From positions 1 to 5,303 of the forward strand of contig MEEC01000009.1 of the NCBI GenBank assembly GCA_001724315.1: a stretch of 5,303 nucleotides of DNA, in the 5' to 3' direction. Under the pieces are notes generated by a model. The model made no database searches, had not been told where the DNA came from, and worked only from the letters and a program-made list of their open reading frames with translations. Of the stretch, positions 1 to 5,303 are shown in pieces. The position numbers and the translations under genes are program-made. Each line of letters starts with the position of its first letter. Within the stretch, counting starts at the first letter, position 1. The stretch is from Lautropia sp. SCN 70-15 (GTDB taxonomy: Bacteria; Pseudomonadota; Gammaproteobacteria; Burkholderiales; Burkholderiaceae_E).

Positions 1-1821
1 GCGGACGATGCGCAACGTCTGCAGCGGCAGCGCGGGTTCGTTGAGCAGCCTCTCGCTGCGTCGCACCTGTTCGAGCCAGTACGGCCGGTGCTGCGCCGAG
101 ACGACGAAGTTCTGGCAGCGCGCGCAGGTCGAGGGCTCGCGCCGGGCTGGATTGGGCCCGGTCGCGTTGCCGAGGCAGGCGCTGTGTTCCTCGCGGTAGA
201 CGCAGTAGCCCCAGTCGCACACGCCGAGCACCAAGCCGGCGTCGACGAGCAAGCGGGCGTAGCTCTTGAGGTCCTGCTTCATGCGGCTGCCCCGAAAGCG
301 TGGGCGCTTGGCGACGATCTCGGCGCCGGCGCGCCCGCCGAGTCCCGGCGCCGCCAGCATGTGCTCCCAGGCGGCGACCGACTGGTTGAGGATCTCGGCG
401 TCGATCTCCTGGTTGAGCCGATAGTCGCTGCCGACGTAGCCGTGGTCGGTCTGTGCGCGCTCGCGGTGGCCCAGATGCTGAGCGAGCGCGAAGAGGCAGC
501 TGCGGTCGCGCAGCGCGGCAAACCTGGCGAAGGTCTTACGCCCCTGATGCGTCGTCAGCCTCCAGGGCTTGTCGAGATGCGACAGGCTGAGCGAGGCGCC
601 GAGGCGCCGCAGCAGATGGCTGATGCGCGGGGCCGACGCAATCTCAAGCTGTTCGGGCTGCACCTCGTGCCACTCCCACGCGCCGTTGCCACGGCGCCGG
701 CGCAGCCACAGTTCCGGGCGACCCGTGAGGGTGCGATGCGGTGCGGACAGCGCCTCGAGCACTGAGATGGCCTGGACGGCCACGGGAGGCGCGACCCATT
801 CGTGGGGACGACCATCGTAGCCGGGCTGACGCTTGAAGATGGTGCCGACGATCACGCTCACGGGTGCGCCGGCCGCATCGCCGCCCAGTCGCCGCACGCA
901 GCCGGCCTGAAGGTGGAGGATCTCGCTGACACGCGGACCGACCATGTAGGAGAGGACCACGAAGCACGCCGCGAAGAGCATGTCGATGCGGCGCACGAGT
1001 TCGGACACCGACGTCACGGGCCGCTCGACGCCCGGCGTACCGTCGTGTGCCCGGCGCAGCGCCCTCGTTGCCCGTCCGACAGGTGCTGAGCTGTGGGGCG
1101 GCGCGGCTGCGCTCGCCAGCACGCGCCGATAGGTCTCTCGGGCTTGCAGGACATGCGCCGCGTCGTGCGTCACGATCTTGACGGCGGCCTGAAGCAACAC
1201 CACCGAGACACTGTCCGGCGTGTACGGCCACGGCCGGCGCAGTCCTTCCCGGGCGCCGGCGGCTTCGTGATGGTTGCTCCCTGGGAAGGGGTCGAACGAG
1301 AGACCGTCGCCGAGTTCGGCACGACAGCGGAAGAGGTAGTTGAACAGGGCGAGGTGCCGCTGCACCGTTGAGGCGGCGCGTGTCGAGTGCCTGGACGTCG
1401 GAGACACCGACAGCCGGTGCTGGAACTGCAGCAGCGCCGGCCGATCCAGGTCGGCAAAGCGCCTGAGGCCTTCCAGGTCCATCCAGCGCACCAGCAGGCG
1501 CAGCGTGTGGAAGAAGTTCAGGACGGAACTCGGCCGCAGCGGCAGTCCCGTGTACAGTGAGCGGCCGCGCATGAGGGCAATCAGCCGCTTGCTGGTTTGC
1601 AGCAGCGGGGCATGGTGCGCGTCGGTGAAACGGTGGCCATCCCGGAGCGTGAAGTCCCAGTGCAGGCGGACCGGCTGCCGCTCCTCGAGCGCATTGGTGG
1701 GTGCGAGGATCCAGGTCGAGTCCTCCCAGCGTGAGTTCTTGAGGAACCACGCGCGATCTTCAGAGGTACCGAGTACGGTACCGGCCGAAGTTCTCAGCGC
1801 GCTGGATCGCCGTGGTTGCAT
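1..1821 (-). CDS. Third tyrosine recombinase of the trio (large, C-terminus beyond the window)
   Basis: The frame from ATG 1821-1819 stays open for 607 codons to base 1, so the gene is 3'-partial. It is a DNA strand-exchange enzyme of the phage-integrase/tyrosine recombinase superfamily. An N-terminal region of about 95 residues precedes a probable SAM-like core-binding domain (about 95-180). A linker rich in Ala, Pro and Arg (about 235-270) leads to the catalytic domain (about 275-480). The catalytic set is complete: Arg297 in MVGPRVSE, Lys330, His425 and Arg428 in THQGR, His452 in HLGH, and the likely nucleophile Tyr462 in DHGYVG. The tail has clustered cysteines (C535, C540, C549, C566, C569) that could bind zinc. 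The start is fixed by an in-frame TGA four codons upstream and a GAGG seven bases before the ATG. By position and size it resembles GinC-type integrases; this assignment is inference. Confidence 0.88.
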   Translation of the reverse strand, partial: MQPRRSSALRTSAGTVLGTSEDRAWFLKNSRWEDSTWILAPTNALEERQPVRLHWDFTLRDGHRFTDAHHAPLLQTSKRLIALMRGRSLYTGLPLRPSSVLNFFHTLRLLVRWMDLEGLRRFADLDRPALLQFQHRLSVSPTSRHSTRAASTVQRHLALFNYLFRCRAELGDGLSFDPFPGSNHHEAAGAREGLRRPWPYTPDSVSVVLLQAAVKIVTHDAAHVLQARETYRRVLASAAAPPHSSAPVGRATRALRRAHDGTPGVERPVTSVSELVRRIDMLFAACFVVLSYMVGPRVSEILHLQAGCVRRLGGDAAGAPVSVIVGTIFKRQPGYDGRPHEWVAPPVAVQAISVLEALSAPHRTLTGRPELWLRRRRGNGAWEWHEVQPEQLEIASAPRISHLLRRLGASLSLSHLDKPWRLTTHQGRKTFARFAALRDRSCLFALAQHLGHRERAQTDHGYVGSDYRLNQEIDAEILNQSVAAWEHMLAAPGLGGRAGAEIVAKRPRFRGSRMKQDLKSYARLLVDAGLVLGVCDWGYCVYREEHSACLGNATGPNPARREPSTCARCQNFVVSAQHRPYWLEQVRRSERLLNEPALPLQTLRIVR

Positions 1822-1834
1822 GGCGCTACCTCAC
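1819..1834 (-). promoter_or_regulatory. Ribosome binding site and in-frame junction between recombinases 2 and 3
   Basis: On the minus strand the sequence reads GGTGAGGTAGCGCCATG. The TGA ending recombinase 2 (1833-1831) overlaps a GAGG Shine-Dalgarno element (1832-1829), seven bases before the ATG of recombinase 3. A ribosome terminating here would sit directly over the next ribosome binding site, which suggests termination-reinitiation coupling. The two genes are in the same reading frame, separated by one TGA and three sense codons. Confidence 0.7.
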
Positions 1835-3573
1835 CGCAGGTCAGGCAGCGGGGGAAGCTGCGCCTGCAGCCTCCGGCCGGCGTCGAGCTCGCGGGAGCCG
1901 AAGCGCGGGAGGATGTCCTCCTCCAGGATCCTCAGCTGCGGGGCGTAGAGGCCTTCCCAACGAGCCGGGTGCAGGGTCGCCGCGGCGGCACGTAGGTGGT
2001 CACGCGCTTGCAGCAAGCGCGCCAGCGACGTCGGGTCTGGCGCGATGACGGCGTTCGGGCAGGTGAAGCAGCCCATGAAGTTCGCGCAGAGGTCGCCTCG
2101 GTGGCTACCGGGCGCGATGCCCGCGAACGGATCCTTGCAGTCGAAGCCGAACAGCGTGACAACGCGGCCAGGTGGGGGAGGTGATGGTTCAGGCGCCGCG
2201 TCGCACCGCGTCTGGCTCGGACCCGACCGCCCTTCGATGTGCTCGATGAATGCACCCTGAAGATCCGCGATGCGCGAGCGGTTCTGTGCTTCGACCAGGG
2301 GCGTTTGCACGTAACGAACCGTCGTGGCGACGCTGGCGTGGTTCGCAACGGCCTTGGTGCGCAGCAGGTCACCGCTGGCGCGGTAGAAGCAGCTCAGCAC
2401 GCTCGGCCGGATGCTCGCCGGAGCGAAGTGCGGCAAGCCATGGCGATCGCAGAACGCGCCGAGCTGATGGTGGACCGTGATGATCGACATCGCGTTGACC
2501 GTGAATTGCCCCTTGAACACGAAGAGCCGGTTGCGCTGCGGGGGAGGGGTCAGCGGGATCAGCCGTTCGTTCCAGGCCAGGATGTCCCGTACCAGGGCCG
2601 GCGGCCCGAATGCGTCGGCGCGGTCAAAGGTCCGGCGCTGGATGCGCGACGCGCGAGCCTTGAACCACACCAGCAGCTCGCGGTCATCGAGCAAGGGCAG
2701 GGGCTGCAGGCAGTCGCGAGTGAGGTCGGCGATGGCTTCGGGGTTGCCGGCCGTGTGGATCAGGATCGCCAGGTAGTACGGCAGCAGCGACACCGCCCGC
2801 GGGTACAGGAGGGGAGCCAGTTGCTTGGCACCGCCGTAGCGGCGAACGGCCTTCTGCAGCCAGAAATTGCCGCTGGCCTGGGTCGTGCGCCAGTCCGGAA
2901 TGATTCCTCCGTGGCGTTGATCGATCTGTTCGAGGATCCAGCCGAGAGTGCCGGGCTTGTCTGCGTCGGCGGCGCGTTGACGGGCAGCCGATTCGCGGGC
3001 CGTGCGCATCTGGGCGATCTCATCCTCACAGGCCTGGAGGATGGCGCGCAGCTGCCGACCGGAAAGCGTCGAGCGCGATGCCCGCGCGGCGGCCTTGTTG
3101 GGGAACGGCGAGAAGGGGTAATCGATGCTGGTGATCAAGTCGGGCCGACACCGCTCAAGCCATCGCAGCAGCTGGCGCAATGCCCCATAGACGGCGGCCT
3201 GCGTGGTGAGGGCCCAGATCCTGCCGTCGGCACAGCGTTGCGCGTTGAGCCACTCGATGTAGCGAACCAGCATCGCGCGGTCCAGGTCGGCGACCGATCT
3301 GAGGGACTGCGATTCGGCGGCGAACCGGGCGAAGGGCAGTATCGACTTCCAGTACGAGGCGATGCTGCGATCCGAATGGCCCCCGATATGGCCCCAGAAG
3401 GCCTGGGCGAGCGCCAGGCGCACGTCGGCTGGCAGCGGCAACGACGAGAAGTCGATGAGCGTGTGGCGAACCAGGCGAGCCGCGTCGTGGCGCGCCGGCT
3501 GTGGCGCGTGCCCCGTTCCGGCCTGCGGTCTGGTGGCCAGGGTCCGCGGAATCGGCGGGCGCCGTGAACTCAC
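1831..3573 (-). CDS. Second tyrosine-recombinase-family protein, degenerate active site
   Basis: This 580-residue protein belongs to the tyrosine recombinase superfamily but lacks part of the catalytic set. A basic, Pro/Arg-rich N-terminus (1-45) precedes a probable core-binding domain (about 55-150), an insert (about 185-255) and the recombinase fold (about 255-435). In the box I position, where active enzymes have Arg, it has Asn277 (HTAGNPEA). Lys305 fits the beta-hairpin lysine. In box II the His is replaced by Ala386, but Arg389 is kept. Asn411-His412 and Tyr421 (TTVRYVQ) match the last two motifs. The tail carries C479, C496, C502 and C505, a possible zinc site. It may be a structural or weakly active partner; GinB-like proteins are a plausible match. 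The GTG start at 3573 overlaps the previous stop by four bases (GTGA) with a weak ribosome site; a later start such as GTG at codon 51 is possible. Upstream extension of the frame is a shadow of the preceding gene. Confidence 0.88.
   Translation of the reverse strand: MSSRRPPIPRTLATRPQAGTGHAPQPARHDAARLVRHTLIDFSSLPLPADVRLALAQAFWGHIGGHSDRSIASYWKSILPFARFAAESQSLRSVADLDRAMLVRYIEWLNAQRCADGRIWALTTQAAVYGALRQLLRWLERCRPDLITSIDYPFSPFPNKAAARASRSTLSGRQLRAILQACEDEIAQMRTARESAARQRAADADKPGTLGWILEQIDQRHGGIIPDWRTTQASGNFWLQKAVRRYGGAKQLAPLLYPRAVSLLPYYLAILIHTAGNPEAIADLTRDCLQPLPLLDDRELLVWFKARASRIQRRTFDRADAFGPPALVRDILAWNERLIPLTPPPQRNRLFVFKGQFTVNAMSIITVHHQLGAFCDRHGLPHFAPASIRPSVLSCFYRASGDLLRTKAVANHASVATTVRYVQTPLVEAQNRSRIADLQGAFIEHIEGRSGPSQTRCDAAPEPSPPPPGRVVTLFGFDCKDPFAGIAPGSHRGDLCANFMGCFTCPNAVIAPDPTSLARLLQARDHLRAAAATLHPARWEGLYAPQLRILEEDILPRFGSRELDAGRRLQAQLPPLPDLR
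3570..3573 (-). promoter_or_regulatory. GTGA stop-start overlap joining recombinases 1 and 2
   Basis: The minus strand reads GTGA: the GTG start of recombinase 2 (3573-3571) overlaps the TGA stop of recombinase 1 (3572-3570). No strong Shine-Dalgarno sequence precedes the GTG, so translation of the second protein probably depends on ribosomes finishing the first. This would keep the two proteins in a fixed ratio. Confidence 0.65.
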
Positions 3574-4760
3574 GGCTCTGCGCTGCCCGCGAGCAGTGTG
3601 TCCAGCACGTCCTTGAGGACGCAGGCGTCGACGGCGACGGCACGCAGGTACCGGTCGGTGGTCTCGATGTGCTCGTGCCCGAGCAGGATCTTCACCACGA
3701 GCAGTGGATTGACCTTGGCGCCCTCGCTGGCCAAGTACTCGAGCCGGGCCAGCAGCATGCATGCGAAGGTCGCGCGAAGCAGATGCGTCGTCGCCTTGAA
3801 GCCGCAGGCCAGGCCGGCCCGGCTGACGGCGCGCTGGTAGGCGTTCTTGCTCACCGGTGCGCCGCGGGCGTTGACGAACAACGCCGGGTGGTGGGCGGCG
3901 CGTCCCCTGCGTCGCGCGCGCTTGAGCCACGCGAAGCGAAGCCCCGAGATGTAGCCATCGGTCTCGTCGAGCAGGCTGGCCGGTGCAATCACGTAGCCCG
4001 GCTTGCGGCCCTTGCGCGTGATCTCGATGGTGTGATGCGCCGTGAGCGGGGTGGGGCGGCCGTTGATGTCGTCGACGCCGAGCCGCAGGAGTTCGCTGAT
4101 CCGCAGCCCGGTGTACAGCTGCCAGCGGGCCATCAGATCGTACGGCGGGGCGAGATAGGCGAGCAGTTCGCGAGCCTGCCCGGAGACCAGCGGGCGGGGC
4201 AGCGGTTCGTATTGCCGCAGTACGAAGATGCTGCGCTCGGTGTCCGCAGCGTAGCGCGTCCGGATCGGCGAGTACCGCCTCGACACAGCGAAGTCGCGGG
4301 TCTTGTCCGCGAGCGCCGATTCGCTCAGCCAATGCGCGCGGACCGCCCAAGCATAGAACCGCAGCACGCCGCGAACCCGGTGGTTGATGGTCGTCGTCCG
4401 GTACGCACGTCCGGTGTGCGGACTGGGCTGCGACATCATGCGGTTGCGATAGGCAACCAGGTCGACAGCATCCGCCTTGTGCCAAGGGATGTCGTTCTGC
4501 TCGAGCGTGTCGAACCAGTCGTAGAGGATCTCGGTATAGGTTCTGAGCGTGTCGGCGGTGTGCGCGCGCTGGATCGCGTGCTCATGCAGGAAGGCGACCG
4601 CGGGCTCGATCAACTGCCACTGCTTCGTGAAAAGAAGCGGGAAACCGGCAGGACGCGGCTCGCGAAGCGAAGTCGCCAAAGCCTGTGCTGCAAGCTGCGC
4701 CAAGGGTTCCGGCAGGTCTGCCGGACTCGGCAGCGAAGCCTTGCGGACTATCTGGACCAC
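3570..4760 (-). CDS. First tyrosine recombinase of the trio (XerC/D- or phage-integrase-like)
   Basis: This 396-residue protein is a complete site-specific tyrosine recombinase. It would cut and rejoin DNA through a 3'-phosphotyrosine intermediate. An N-terminal region (1-50) is followed by a SAM-like core-binding domain (about 65-155, containing TLRTYTEILYDWFDTL) and the catalytic domain (about 190-390). All six catalytic positions can be seen: Arg220 in YTGLRISELL, Lys250 in ITRKGRK, His326 and Arg329 in HLLRATFA, His362 in LLGHEHIETT, and Tyr371 in DRYLRA. Length is ordinary for the family, and there is no Cys-rich tail, unlike the next two genes. The start is GTG 4760-4758: an in-frame TGA closes the frame shortly upstream, and GAGG lies ten bases before the GTG. 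It begins 7 nt after the primase-like gene and overlaps the next recombinase by 4 nt. Position suggests a GinA/TnpA-like role; the family assignment is secure, the subfamily is not. Confidence 0.93.
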   Translation of the reverse strand: MVQIVRKASLPSPADLPEPLAQLAAQALATSLREPRPAGFPLLFTKQWQLIEPAVAFLHEHAIQRAHTADTLRTYTEILYDWFDTLEQNDIPWHKADAVDLVAYRNRMMSQPSPHTGRAYRTTTINHRVRGVLRFYAWAVRAHWLSESALADKTRDFAVSRRYSPIRTRYAADTERSIFVLRQYEPLPRPLVSGQARELLAYLAPPYDLMARWQLYTGLRISELLRLGVDDINGRPTPLTAHHTIEITRKGRKPGYVIAPASLLDETDGYISGLRFAWLKRARRRGRAAHHPALFVNARGAPVSKNAYQRAVSRAGLACGFKATTHLLRATFACMLLARLEYLASEGAKVNPLLVVKILLGHEHIETTDRYLRAVAVDACVLKDVLDTLLAGSAEP

Positions 4761-4767
4761 GGCGCTC

Positions 4768-4774
4768 TTACCTC
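4768..4774 (-). promoter_or_regulatory. Ribosome binding site for recombinase 1, overlapping the upstream gene's end
   Basis: GAGG (4774-4771) is followed directly by the TAA stop of the primase-like gene (4770-4768), with GTG starting at 4760. The Shine-Dalgarno element therefore lies inside the last codons of the upstream gene. The segment GAGGTA, then AGCGCC, then a start codon also occurs, slightly compressed, before recombinase 3. Confidence 0.6.
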
Positions 4775-5082
4775 GCGGTAAAGCGCTTCACAGCGTCGAC
4801 GAACGACACGCCGAGCAAGTGCATCGCCAGGTCGATGGCTCCGCCGCCACCGGCGTGCGCGCGTGTGTCGTACCACTTGACGCCCGTGGTCAGGATCTCG
4901 AACTCGCCGCGTGCCGTGCTGGCGTGCCAGCGGCGGCTGTGCTCATCCTTGAGGGGCTGATAGGTCGAATCGGGCTTGACGTGGGTGGCTAGCAGCGCGA
5001 GCGCGTCGCTGGCCGGCATCTGACGAAGCCGTGTCAACGTCGAGGCACTGAACGACCTGCGAGATCGGCGCGCAACCATCAT
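4768..5082 (-). CDS. Short primase-like (CHC2/DUF3991-type fold) protein upstream of the recombinases
   Basis: This 104-residue protein has a C-terminal stretch (about 69-101) that follows the pattern of the N-terminal domain of DnaG-like and DUF3991/Toprim proteins: an aromatic strand (KWYD), a glycine run (AGGGGAIDLAMHL) and the motif GVSFVDAVKRF. The zinc-binding Cys residues of classical CHC2 primases are absent, so zinc binding is unlikely; this is closer to the DUF3991 type. No Toprim catalytic domain follows, because the frame ends right after the motif. The N-terminus is basic (MMVARRSRRSF). It is either a truncated primase or a stand-alone DNA-binding accessory protein. Its stop lies 7 nt before recombinase 1, whose ribosome site it contains, which argues for co-expression. 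ATG 5082 is the first of two adjacent ATGs, with a G run (5093-5089) before it. Family resemblance is from motif reading only. Confidence 0.75.
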   Translation of the reverse strand: MMVARRSRRSFSASTLTRLRQMPASDALALLATHVKPDSTYQPLKDEHSRRWHASTARGEFEILTTGVKWYDTRAHAGGGGAIDLAMHLLGVSFVDAVKRFTAR

Positions 5083-5132
5083 GTCGAACCCCCGCTGAAG
5101 CTGCTGAAAACGCGGGACGCACCGGGCTACTC

Positions 5133-5147
5133 GCCTCTGAAAGAGGC
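5133..5147. repeat. Perfect 6-bp hairpin GCCTCT-GAA-AGAGGC
   Basis: GCCTCT (5133-5138) and AGAGGC (5142-5147) are exact inverted repeats around a 3-nt loop. No T run follows on either strand, so an intrinsic terminator is unlikely. It would lie roughly 15-30 bases into the transcript from the candidate minus-strand promoter, and could be a leader hairpin, an operator or a recombinase-binding dyad. Confidence 0.45.
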
Positions 5148-5169
5148 TTGGGCTCCTCGGGCATGAACA

Positions 5170-5198
5170 ACTGTAGGTCGTGGCGTCGAGCGAGCCAA
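5170..5198 (-). promoter_or_regulatory. Candidate sigma-70-type promoter for the recombinase operon
   Basis: On the minus strand TTGGCT (5198-5193) and TACAGT (5175-5170) are separated by exactly 17 bases. Each matches four of six consensus bases. Transcription would start near 5163, leaving a leader of about 80 bases before the ATG at 5082. It is the best pair I found in the region, but both boxes are imperfect. Confidence 0.4.
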
Positions 5199-5203
5199 CT
5201 CTG

Positions 5204-5230
5204 TTGACACTCGCGAATGCAACCTAACAT
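5204..5230 (+). promoter_or_regulatory. Possible divergent promoter with consensus TTGACA
   Basis: TTGACA (5204-5209) is a perfect -35 hexamer pointing right. The best -10 is TAACAT (5225-5230) after a short 15-base spacer. If used, the transcript would begin only a few bases before the ATG at 5243, which has no visible Shine-Dalgarno sequence, giving a nearly leaderless message. The spacing is poor. Confidence 0.25.
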
Positions 5231-5242
5231 CCCTATCTGACC

Positions 5243-5303
5243 ATGCCGTCGCGAGCGGCGCAGGCCGGGCCGGGCGGCTTCTCGTACTACGACCAGGTCT
5301 GTC
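5243..5303 (+). CDS. Partial divergent reading frame, product not recognised
   Basis: An ATG at 5243 opens a frame of 20 full codons that is still open at the right edge. The visible residues include a Gly-rich start and GGFSYYDQVC. An in-frame TAA at 5225-5227 rules out an earlier start. No Shine-Dalgarno element is seen, but a TTGACA lies 34 bases upstream of the start codon. The fragment is too short for a family call. If real, it is transcribed away from the recombinase operon and may be a cargo or neighbouring host gene. Confidence 0.35.
   Translation, partial: MPSRAAQAGPGGFSYYDQVC

Larger units (their letters stand above)
1..5082 (-). mobile_element. Multi-recombinase integration module of a probable genomic island (partial)
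   Basis: Three different tyrosine recombinase family genes lie head to tail on the minus strand, preceded by a short primase-like gene. Spacing is 7 nt, a 4-nt overlap and 9 nt, so they form one compact operon. Trios of tyrosine recombinases are known from RIT elements and from GInt islands (ginABC plus a small ginD), and Tn554-type elements carry two such proteins, TnpA and TnpB. The lengths here resemble the GInt/Tn554 style. That the proteins act together in moving a larger island is inference from these families. No terminal repeat, attachment site or target duplication is visible. The left boundary lies outside the window because the third recombinase is cut by the edge. Confidence 0.65.
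5083..5242. other. Intergenic region between divergent reading frames
   Basis: These 160 bases hold no supported gene. They contain a candidate minus-strand promoter, an opposing TTGACA hexamer, a 6-bp perfect hairpin, a short direct repeat (GCTGAA at 5094-5099 and 5103-5108) and a 5-bp inverted repeat, CCCGC 5091-5095 with GCGGG 5112-5116. That inverted repeat would partly pair with the G run before the ATG at 5082. A minus-strand open frame starting at 5230 crosses this region and runs out of phase into the primase-like gene; it resembles nothing known to me. Confidence 0.6.

Noticed and set aside
88..765. A 225-residue plus-strand open frame opposite recombinase 3
   Set aside because: It is antisense to the catalytic and Cys-rich regions of recombinase 3 and has low-complexity Ala/Val/Glu/Arg composition.
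644..1750. A 368-residue minus-strand open frame
   Set aside because: It runs in a different phase of the same strand as recombinase 3, whose frame contains the full set of catalytic motifs. It shows no recognisable motif and is very rich in Arg, Ala and Pro.
3574..4485. An 884-residue minus-strand frame that extends recombinase 2 upstream by 304 codons
   Set aside because: The extension lies out of phase inside the complete recombinase 1 gene and has a shadow-like composition rich in Arg, Ala and Pro. The GTGA overlap gives a natural start at 3573.
2239..4781. Two long plus-strand open frames (2239-3567 and 3501-4781) opposite recombinases 1 and 2
   Set aside because: Antisense open frames are expected opposite GC-rich coding DNA. 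Neither has recognisable domains.
5133..5147. The GCCTCT hairpin as an intrinsic terminator
   Set aside because: The stem is short and no T run follows on either strand.
4943..5230. A 95-residue minus-strand frame starting upstream of the primase-like gene
   Set aside because: Its second half overlaps the primase-like gene out of phase, no ribosome site is evident, and nothing in it resembles a known family.
1..5303. CRISPR arrays, tRNA or rRNA genes, and element-end attachment sites
   Set aside because: I found no regularly spaced repeats, no tRNA-like sequence and no long direct or inverted repeats that would mark element ends.

Overview
This window comes from GC-rich bacterial DNA. The protein families and codon use suggest a proteobacterium, perhaps a betaproteobacterium, but nothing here fixes the species. 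Almost all of it is one minus-strand gene cluster. Read in the direction of transcription (right to left), it contains a short primase-like protein (5082-4768), a complete 396-residue tyrosine recombinase with all catalytic residues (4760-3570), a 580-residue tyrosine-recombinase relative with a degenerate active site (3573-1831), and a third, large tyrosine recombinase (1821 to the left edge, at least 607 residues) with a complete catalytic set.

The four genes are tightly packed, with a 7-nt gap, then a 4-nt overlap, then a 9-nt gap. They are very probably one translationally coupled operon. Three dissimilar recombinases in a fixed tandem order recall the known multi-recombinase modules: RIT elements, Tn554-type TnpA/TnpB, and the ginABC part of GInt islands. 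The sizes (about 400, 580 and more than 600 residues) fit the GInt/Tn554-like type better than the short recombinases of RIT elements. The inference is that the three proteins work together to move or integrate a genomic island. No element end, attachment site or fourth small gene is visible, and the window stops inside the third recombinase.

The right end (5083-5242) is an intergenic region with a plausible minus-strand sigma-70-type promoter, a small hairpin in the predicted leader, and a consensus TTGACA hexamer facing the other way. A partial plus-strand reading frame begins at 5243 and leaves the window after 20 codons; its product is not recognised.

The points most worth following are the primase-like protein joined to the recombinase operon, the loss of catalytic residues in the middle recombinase only, a Cys-rich C-terminal module shared by the second and third recombinases, and the fact that those two genes lie in the same reading frame, separated by one UGA.
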